Assembly (NCBI RefSeq): GCF_018371055.1
Contig: NZ_JAGYZD010000008.1
Span: 1-21,057 of the forward strand
Length of the DNA: 21,057 nucleotides
Source of the DNA: Finegoldia magna
GTDB taxonomy: Bacteria; Bacillota; Clostridia; Tissierellales; Peptoniphilaceae
Reading direction: 5' to 3'
Of the stretch, positions 16,796 through 21,057 are shown piece after piece. Numbering within the stretch: position 1 is the first letter of the stretch; each line of letters starts with the position of its first letter. Both the position numbers and the translations under genes were made by a program. The notes beneath the pieces are model-generated. The model was not told the DNA's origin and made no database searches. It worked only from the letters and a program-made list of their open reading frames with translations.

Positions 16796-17418
16796 TATTG
16801 AAACACCTCCTCAAGAATTTTAACAGCATCAGTTGTAATAACTAATGAGTTGTATTTCAAACAATCATATACATTGATTAATCTAGCTTCACAAATAGCT
16901 ACATTTTCAATGTTTCTAAATGATCTGTAAAGTGTATCATCATTTTTATCAACAACTACTAAAGCTTTCTTGTCTGCTTTAATATTCTTTAATACTTCAA
17001 CAGCTTTTTTAGTGCTAATAGCATCTAAGCTTAATTTATCTAAAACGATCATTTCATTGTCATTAACTTTGTCAGTTAATACTGATTTGATTGCAAGTCT
17101 TCTAACTTTCTTAGGAACAGCGTAGCTATAATCTCTAGGCTTTGGAGCGAATACTACCCCACCACCTCTCCATTGTGGAGATCTGATAGATCCTTGTCTT
17201 GCTCTACCTGTACCTTTTTGTCTCCAAGGCTTCTTTCCTCCACCTCTTACCTCACTACGAGTTTTAGCAGATTGTGTGCCTTGTCTTTTATTAGCAAGTT
17301 GATTTCTAACTACTTCGTAAACAACGTGCTCATTAACATCAACGCCGAAAATGGCTTCATTTAATTCTAATTCTCCAACATTTTCTCCTTGTTGGTTTAA
17401 AATTTGAACTTTAGGCAT
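16795..17418 (-). CDS. rplD: 50S ribosomal protein L4
   Basis: The product is 207 aa from ATG 17418 with AAGGAGG upstream. L4 has a globular domain and a long loop that lines the exit tunnel, seen here as [29 protein letters not shown]. In E. coli and its relatives L4 also represses its own operon through the S10 leader. That mechanism is described for gamma-proteobacteria, so whether L4 binds the structured leader found here (18474-18644) is open. Confidence 0.98.
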   Translation of the reverse strand: MPKVQILNQQGENVGELELNEAIFGVDVNEHVVYEVVRNQLANKRQGTQSAKTRSEVRGGGKKPWRQKGTGRARQGSIRSPQWRGGGVVFAPKPRDYSYAVPKKVRRLAIKSVLTDKVNDNEMIVLDKLSLDAISTKKAVEVLKNIKADKKALVVVDKNDDTLYRSFRNIENVAICEARLINVYDCLKYNSLVITTDAVKILEEVFQ

Positions 17419-17433
17419 GTTTCATCCTCCTTC

Positions 17434-18063
17434 CTATTTTGACTTAATAGCTTCTCTAACAGTAACTACTCCACCTTTGTTTCCTGGAACAGCTCCCTTA
17501 ATAAGAAGTAAGTTTCTTTCATTGTCAACTTTAACAATTTTCAAGTTTTGAACAGTTACACGGTCGTGACCCATCTTTCCAGAACCTTTACGTCCTTTGA
17601 AAACTCTTGCTGGATAAGATCCGGCACTTCTTGCACCTGCAACTCTGTGTGATTTAGAGCCGTGTCCCATAGGTCCTCTTGAATAGTTGTGTCTAACTAT
17701 TGCACCTTGAGTTCCCTTACCTTTTGAAATACCGATAACATCCACAACGTCTCCGTCTTGGAAAATATCTAATTTGATTTCATCGCCAAGGTTAAATTGT
17801 TCGTCATCATTAATTTTGAACTCTCTTAAGTGTTTCTTGAATGAAACGCCTGCTTTGCCAAAATGACCTCTCATTGGTTGGTTTACATGTTTTTCTTTCT
17901 TTTCAATGTAACCAACTTGAATTGCGTTATATCCTTCTTTTTCTTTAGTTTTGATTTGTGTAACAACCATTGGACCCGCTTCAATGACAGTTACTGGAAC
18001 AACACTACCGTCTTCGTTGAAGATTTGAGTCATTCCGATTTTTTTACCTAAAATACTCTTCAT
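17434..18063 (-). CDS. rplC: 50S ribosomal protein L3
   Basis: The product is 209 aa from ATG 18063, 8 bases after GGAGG; an in-frame GTG three codons earlier overlaps the site and is rejected. L3 starts large-subunit assembly with L24 and sends a long loop toward the peptidyl transferase centre. MKSILGKKIGMTQIFNEDG, GKGTQGAIVRHNYSRGPMGHGSKSHR and GHDRVTVQNLKIVKVD are the landmarks. A 74-base gap separates it from rpsJ, the longest inside the cluster, with only a 5-bp hairpin (18114-18128) and no terminator. Confidence 0.98.
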   Translation of the reverse strand: MKSILGKKIGMTQIFNEDGSVVPVTVIEAGPMVVTQIKTKEKEGYNAIQVGYIEKKEKHVNQPMRGHFGKAGVSFKKHLREFKINDDEQFNLGDEIKLDIFQDGDVVDVIGISKGKGTQGAIVRHNYSRGPMGHGSKSHRVAGARSAGSYPARVFKGRKGSGKMGHDRVTVQNLKIVKVDNERNLLLIKGAVPGNKGGVVTVREAIKSK

Positions 18064-18137
18064 TGAGTACACCTCCTATAGTGTGATATCCACATTAAAA
18101 TTTACTTACAGCGGATTGCTTTACAATCATACTAAGA

Positions 18138-18446
18138 TTAAAGTTTAATTTCGATATCTACGCCGGCAGGAAGGTTAAGCTTTTTAAGCGCTTCCAATGT
18201 CTTTGCGTTAGGATTAATGATATCGATTAATCTCTTATGTGTTCTTTGTTCGAACTGTTCTCTTGAGTCTTTGTATTTGTGAACAGCTCTTAAGATTGTA
18301 ATAACTTCTTTTTCTGTTGGCAACGGAATAGGACCTGAAACTTTAACGTCAGTTCTCTTAGCTGCCTCAACGATTTTTTGAGCTGATTGATCGATTAATT
18401 CGTGATCATAAGCTCTTAGTCTGATTCTGATTTTTTGATTTGCCAT
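18138..18446 (-). CDS. rpsJ: 30S ribosomal protein S10 (NusE)
   Basis: The product is 102 aa from ATG 18446 with GAGGAGG upstream. S10 sits in the small-subunit head; with NusB it also binds boxA RNA in rRNA antitermination, which links this gene to the rRNA operon at the other end of the window. [68 protein letters not shown] and the C-terminal [11 protein letters not shown] are typical. It is the first gene of the cluster, after a structured leader of about 200 nt. Confidence 0.98.
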   Translation of the reverse strand: MANQKIRIRLRAYDHELIDQSAQKIVEAAKRTDVKVSGPIPLPTEKEVITILRAVHKYKDSREQFEQRTHKRLIDIINPNAKTLEALKKLNLPAGVDIEIKL

Positions 18447-18473
18447 TTAGGCACCTCCTCTAAATTTTTGAAG

Positions 18474-18644
18474 AAGCGTCTTGCTGGGTTATGTTCATAC
18501 ACCCTCCCGGGTGTACAGTGACCTAAAATTTAAAAAACTTTTTTAAAAAGTTTAACCCATCGCCCTAATCTTGTAGGACTTCTCGGTGAAAATTACCTCG
18601 GAAGATTAATCACGTTTCCCGAGCAACCTTCCACTTCTACGCTT
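18474..18644 (-). promoter_or_regulatory. Structured leader RNA of the S10 operon (candidate cis-regulator)
   Basis: Between the S10 promoter and rpsJ, the minus-strand RNA folds by eye into a closed multi-helix architecture. P1 closes the domain: AAGCGT (18644-18639) with ACGCTT (18479-18474). P2 is a 16-position stem (18634-18619 with 18601-18586) with three mismatches. P3 is GTCCTA/TAGGGC (18579-18574 with 18567-18562). P4 is TGGGTTA/TAACCCA (18559-18553 with 18491-18485). Inside P4 are an A/U-rich hairpin (18553-18535) followed by a T run, and a 7-bp TACACCC/GGGTGTA stem (18515-18498) capped by a GGGA (GNRA) loop. P1 ends about 13 bases before the Shine-Dalgarno. It probably controls the operon; the ligand is unknown. 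Confidence 0.72.
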
Positions 18645-18666
18645 ACTAACTTTAGGCACAACTGGT

Positions 18667-18695
18667 ATTATACATTGTCTATACAACAATGTCAA
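18667..18695 (-). promoter_or_regulatory. S10 operon promoter, perfect consensus
   Basis: The minus strand has TTGACA (18690-18695), exactly 17 bases of spacer and TATAAT (18667-18672). Upstream A-runs (18696-18720) look like an UP element. The spacer holds a palindrome, ACATTGT/ACAATGT (18672-18692), touching both boxes. The predicted start is about 18660, which puts the structured leader at the 5' end of the message. This fits the strongest class of vegetative promoter. Confidence 0.92.
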
Positions 18696-18835
18696 CACTT
18701 TTTTGAAGTTTTTTTGTAAAATTTCAATATTTTTACGAAAAATTTGTTTCCTTCCTTATTATATAATAAAAGCACGTGGAATAAAATGAGTTTCGGGAGA
18801 TTTTTTTATAGATTTTCGCTTGCTAAGCGTATCTC

Positions 18836-19020
18836 AAAAACAAAAATAATTTAGCACGAATATCTGTCTCCAAAAATAGACAAATTCAAAGCTTGTGAAC
18901 CTAAAATCTCAAGTGCGAGCTTCGCTCTGGCACGAGTGAGATTTTTTCACGGTTCACTTCGCTAGAATTTGTAGTTATTTTTTACGAATGATATTCTTAG
19001 CTAAAACTATTTTTGTTTTT
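18836..19020. repeat. 185-base imperfect inverted repeat (long hairpin or palindromic element)
   Basis: The arms pair in successive perfect blocks: 18836-18848 with 19008-19020 (13 bp), 18851-18855 with 19000-19004, 18858-18864 with 18990-18996 (7 bp), 18880-18887 with 18965-18972 (8 bp), 18895-18901 with 18951-18957 (7 bp), 18903-18911 with 18937-18945 (9 bp), 18913-18916 with 18930-18933, and 18917-18919 with 18925-18927 around a CTTCG loop. No open frame of note lies inside. It sits between the divergent S10 operon and HdeD-like gene, so it is not a shared terminator. An 8-base direct repeat TTGCTAAG (18820-18827, 19022-19029) lies close outside. It may be a mobile palindromic element or a structured RNA; which is unresolved. 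Confidence 0.75.
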
Positions 19021-19052
19021 ATTGCTAAGAAGTGTCGTCAGTAATTTTCGGT

Positions 19053-19117
19053 AACATTTTTCGTTTTAACTTGCGACAAATTTTCATCCAACAATTTTCG
19101 TTTTAACTTTCAACAAA
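19053..19117. repeat. Pair of 28-base direct repeats
   Basis: Bases 19053-19080 and 19090-19117 match at 25 of 28 positions (core TTTTCGTTTTAACTT, ending CAAA), offset by 37 bases. A weaker third copy of the core may precede them (19043-19055). They lie about 90-155 bases before the HdeD-like gene. Together with the palindrome to the left they fill the 510-base gene-free stretch 18696-19207, in which I see no protein gene. Confidence 0.6.
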
Positions 19118-19207
19118 GTGTTGTTAATAATTTTTTTAATATTTAGTGAATAATATTCTTTAAATCTGGGTATATAAAGTATATCAACAATTTAAGGAGG
19201 TGTTAGT

Positions 19208-19741
19208 ATGGTAGAAGAAAAGAAATCAGTTGATTGGATGTCTCTTATTACAGGTATTTGTTTTATTATAGTTTCATTCATAGCTTTTAAAAATCCATAT
19301 GCCAGCTTAGCGAGTCTGGTGATTTATTTTGGAATAATTGCAATTGTTAAAGGCGTAGGCGGAGTTTTAATTTATAAAAATATAAAAGATTTTACAAGTC
19401 TGAACATAAAATTATTCTTTTGGATAAGCATAATAGATATAATACTTGGCCTCATTCTTGTTTTTAATGTCGAATCTGCTGTATTGATCATTCCGTATGT
19501 GTTCTCGATTTGGTTTATTATCGATTCAATCAACGATATTAGTTTCGGAAGATATCTAAGGTTTGTTCCAGGTGGACTTTACCATCTTAATATCATAATT
19601 AATATTATTACTTTAATTCTTGGAATTATGATGTTGTACAATCCTTTAAGAGCATCTTTTACGGTTGTATTTTTAATCGGAATGTATTTGACAATATCTG
19701 GCGTTAAATATATTGCATATGCTTTCAAACATGAGTATTAA
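19208..19741 (+). CDS. HdeD/DUF308-family integral membrane protein
   Basis: The product is 177 aa from ATG 19208, after AAGGAGGTG. It has about six hydrophobic segments (near 11-27, 32-56, 69-87, 90-109, 125-145 and 150-172) with recurring YFGIIAIVKG and SIWFIIDSINDI-type helices, the pattern of the DUF308 repeat found in the HdeD family. E. coli HdeD is linked to acid resistance, but the Firmicute members have no settled role, so the function is unknown. It is the only plus-strand gene, monocistronic, divergent from the S10 operon, and ends in a long hairpin terminator. A TATATAAAG box (19171-19179) could be its -10, but I see no good -35. Confidence 0.75.
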   Translation: MVEEKKSVDWMSLITGICFIIVSFIAFKNPYASLASLVIYFGIIAIVKGVGGVLIYKNIKDFTSLNIKLFFWISIIDIILGLILVFNVESAVLIIPYVFSIWFIIDSINDISFGRYLRFVPGGLYHLNIIINIITLILGIMMLYNPLRASFTVVFLIGMYLTISGVKYIAYAFKHEY

Positions 19742-19823
19742 AAAAATCGTCTCAAAATGATGTGTGCCATCTTTACCGGGTCATCCAGTAAGGATGGTAC
19801 ATATCAAAACGAGACGATTTTTT
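19741..19823. terminator. Long two-way terminator hairpin between convergent genes
   Basis: A perfect 13-bp outer stem AAAAAATCGTCTC/GAGACGATTTTTT (19741-19753 with 19811-19823) gives a T-run on either strand. After an A-rich internal loop, an inner stem (about 19758-19779 with 19785-19805) continues with three G-U wobbles and one mismatch around a GTCAT loop. It overlaps the last base of the HdeD-like stop and the first bases of the MATE stop. The wobbles pair in the plus-strand RNA but become A-C mismatches in the minus-strand RNA, so it folds best for the HdeD transcript. Confidence 0.88.
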
Positions 19824-21057
19824 ATATTTTAATGTTAACCCATTTACCTTGTCTAAATCTGATTGAATTGAACATGTATCTAGAGAATTGGTCGGAGAAG
19901 ATTCCTAGCCATATTCCCACGATTCCCATTTCAAACACAGATACAAGGATGTATGTTACTACTGTCCTTATGATTGTTACACTTATGATTGAAGAGATTA
20001 ATGTGTATTTTACATCACCTGCTGATCTCAAACATCCTCCGTAGATGATTTGTGAGATTTGTAGAAGGACTATTACTGTGATGAATCTTGCGATGATTTC
20101 TCCTGTTTCTATGATGGAGAGTTTGTCGAAGAACAAATGGAATATTCCTTTTCCAAATAACAACAATATCAAAGATAGTACAAGAGATATCATAAGTCCT
20201 ATTCGTTGGCAGACTTTGCCGTAAATCTTGGCGTTTTCTTTCTTGCCAGCGCCAAGGCTTGATCCTGTTAGAACGACTGCTGCAACTTGCATCCCGTCTG
20301 CGAACGCAAAACAAATGCTAAGAAGATTCATTCCTACGTTGTGTGCTGCAAATGTGTCAGTTCCTAGTCCTGCTGCCATCAATGCTGTTGTCAAGAATCC
20401 GATTCTCATGGCTATATTTTCTACGAACAAATTGGTTCCAAGTTTGACGATACTTGTGAATACTTCAACTGTTGGTTTGATTTTCTTCTTGAAAATGTAT
20501 TTGATTTGTACGAAACCATCTTTTCTGAAAAGAGATCTGATGCACATAATACTACTTACGACTGTTCCAAGTACTGTTGCAAGCGCTGCTCCTGAAACTT
20601 CCATCTTCGGAAAACCAAAATTACCACCTATCAAACAGTAGTTGAAAAATATATTGACAATACTAGACACTAAGTTGGTCGTGAAGGCAATTCTCGTGTT
20701 TCCCGATCCTCTTTGTGCTGCATTTATCGCCATGCTAACTACGGAAAAAAGCATTCCACCCATTATTATCCTGAAATAATTCAGTGCATCAGTATGCGTG
20801 TCTGAGTTACTTCCTGCAAGTCTCAATATGCTATCTGAAAAATACACCATCAAAGTGCTTATCACAACTGTTAGAACAAGTCCCATGATAATCGCTGTGA
20901 CAAGTATTCTGTTTGCTCCTTCTTTGTCTTCTTCACCGAGACGTCTGGCTACAAGTGCTGATGTTGCGATGTTTATGGCGAAAAATATCGACAATGCTAT
21001 AAATTTAGGTTGCGTTGTAAGACCTACTGCCGCTACTGCAGAGCTTCCAATCGAAGA
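19822..21057 (-). CDS. MATE-family efflux transporter, N-terminus beyond the window
   Basis: The last 411 residues are visible. The frame stays open to the right edge, and the residues there (SSIGSSAVAAVGLTTQPKF) match the end of the first MATE helix region, so the start lies outside; the TTG at 20994 is an internal Leu codon. ALVARRLGEEDKEGANRILVTA is the typical MATE signature, and about eleven hydrophobic helices follow, with a second related half (about AFADGMQVAAVVLTGSSLGAGKKENAK) as expected for the two-bundle fold. MATE proteins export organic cations or drugs using Na+ or H+ gradients; the substrate cannot be told from this sequence. It converges on the HdeD-like gene and shares its terminator. 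Confidence 0.92.
   Translation of the reverse strand, partial: SSIGSSAVAAVGLTTQPKFIALSIFFAINIATSALVARRLGEEDKEGANRILVTAIIMGLVLTVVISTLMVYFSDSILRLAGSNSDTHTDALNYFRIIMGGMLFSVVSMAINAAQRGSGNTRIAFTTNLVSSIVNIFFNYCLIGGNFGFPKMEVSGAALATVLGTVVSSIMCIRSLFRKDGFVQIKYIFKKKIKPTVEVFTSIVKLGTNLFVENIAMRIGFLTTALMAAGLGTDTFAAHNVGMNLLSICFAFADGMQVAAVVLTGSSLGAGKKENAKIYGKVCQRIGLMISLVLSLILLLFGKGIFHLFFDKLSIIETGEIIARFITVIVLLQISQIIYGGCLRSAGDVKYTLISSIISVTIIRTVVTYILVSVFEMGIVGIWLGIFSDQFSRYMFNSIRFRQGKWVNIKI

Noticed and set aside
18064..18137. Terminator or promoter in the rpsJ-rplC gap
   Set aside because: Only a 5-bp hairpin without a T-run and no convincing -35/-10 pair.
18820..19029. Insertion sequence bounded by TTGCTAAG target duplications
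   Set aside because: The 8-base repeat does not directly abut the left arm, there is no transposase, and no second copy is visible, so mobility is left as an open possibility only.
19053..19117. CRISPR array
   Set aside because: Only two imperfect 28-base repeats with a 9-base gap, no regular spacers and no cas genes.
19757..20641. Plus-strand open frames opposite the MATE gene
   Set aside because: Antisense to a clear transporter frame, without start signals; the first begins inside the terminator hairpin.
20992..20994. TTG at 20994 as the start of the MATE gene
   Set aside because: The frame stays open to the window edge with MATE-like residues, and no ribosome site precedes this codon.

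Overview
The window looks like a low-GC, AT-rich Firmicute. The evidence is strong AGGAGG ribosome binding sites, frequent TTG/GTG starts, Zn-ribbon S14 and L36, a KOW protein beside infA, and a CWB2 cell-wall protein. Gene content and 16S leader style suggest the anaerobic Gram-positive cocci (Tissierellia/Peptoniphilaceae, Finegoldia-like). The genus is an inference from memory; no search was run.

Layout. Nearly everything reads leftward (minus strand). From right to left: the incomplete gene of a MATE-family transporter (19822-21057) converges on a plus-strand HdeD/DUF308-type membrane protein gene (19208-19741), with a long two-way terminator hairpin between them. A gene-free stretch of about 510 bases (18696-19207) follows. 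It holds a 185-base imperfect inverted repeat and a pair of 28-base direct repeats. Next is a perfect consensus promoter (18667-18695) and a highly structured leader of about 200 nt. These head the S10-spc-alpha ribosomal protein cluster, which runs about 14 kb without a visible internal terminator: rpsJ-rplC-rplD-rplW-rplB-rpsS-rplV-rpsC-rplP-rpmC-rpsQ-rplN-rplX-rplE-rpsZ-rpsH-rplF-rplR-rpsE-rpmD-rplO-secY-adk-KOW-infA-rpmJ-rpsM-rpsK-rpoA-rplQ. It ends at a clear terminator (4529-4562). Three separately promoted units follow: a secreted three-repeat CWB2 protein gene, rpsD (S4), and a membrane-anchored L,D-transpeptidase-like protein that has lost its catalytic motif. The left edge holds tandem rRNA promoters and the first 85 bases of a 16S rRNA gene.

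How it fits together. The cluster makes the small-subunit head and platform proteins, many large-subunit core and tunnel proteins, the Sec channel, adenylate kinase, IF1 and RNA polymerase alpha; the rRNA operon next door supplies the RNA partner. Departures from the usual clostridial order are: no map gene between adk and infA; rpsD moved out of the alpha operon and placed behind a cell-wall protein gene; and two envelope genes lying between the ribosomal cluster and the rRNA operon. The strongest candidate for something not routinely annotated is the structured S10 leader RNA, followed by the long palindrome in the divergent intergenic region and the non-catalytic YkuD-like protein.
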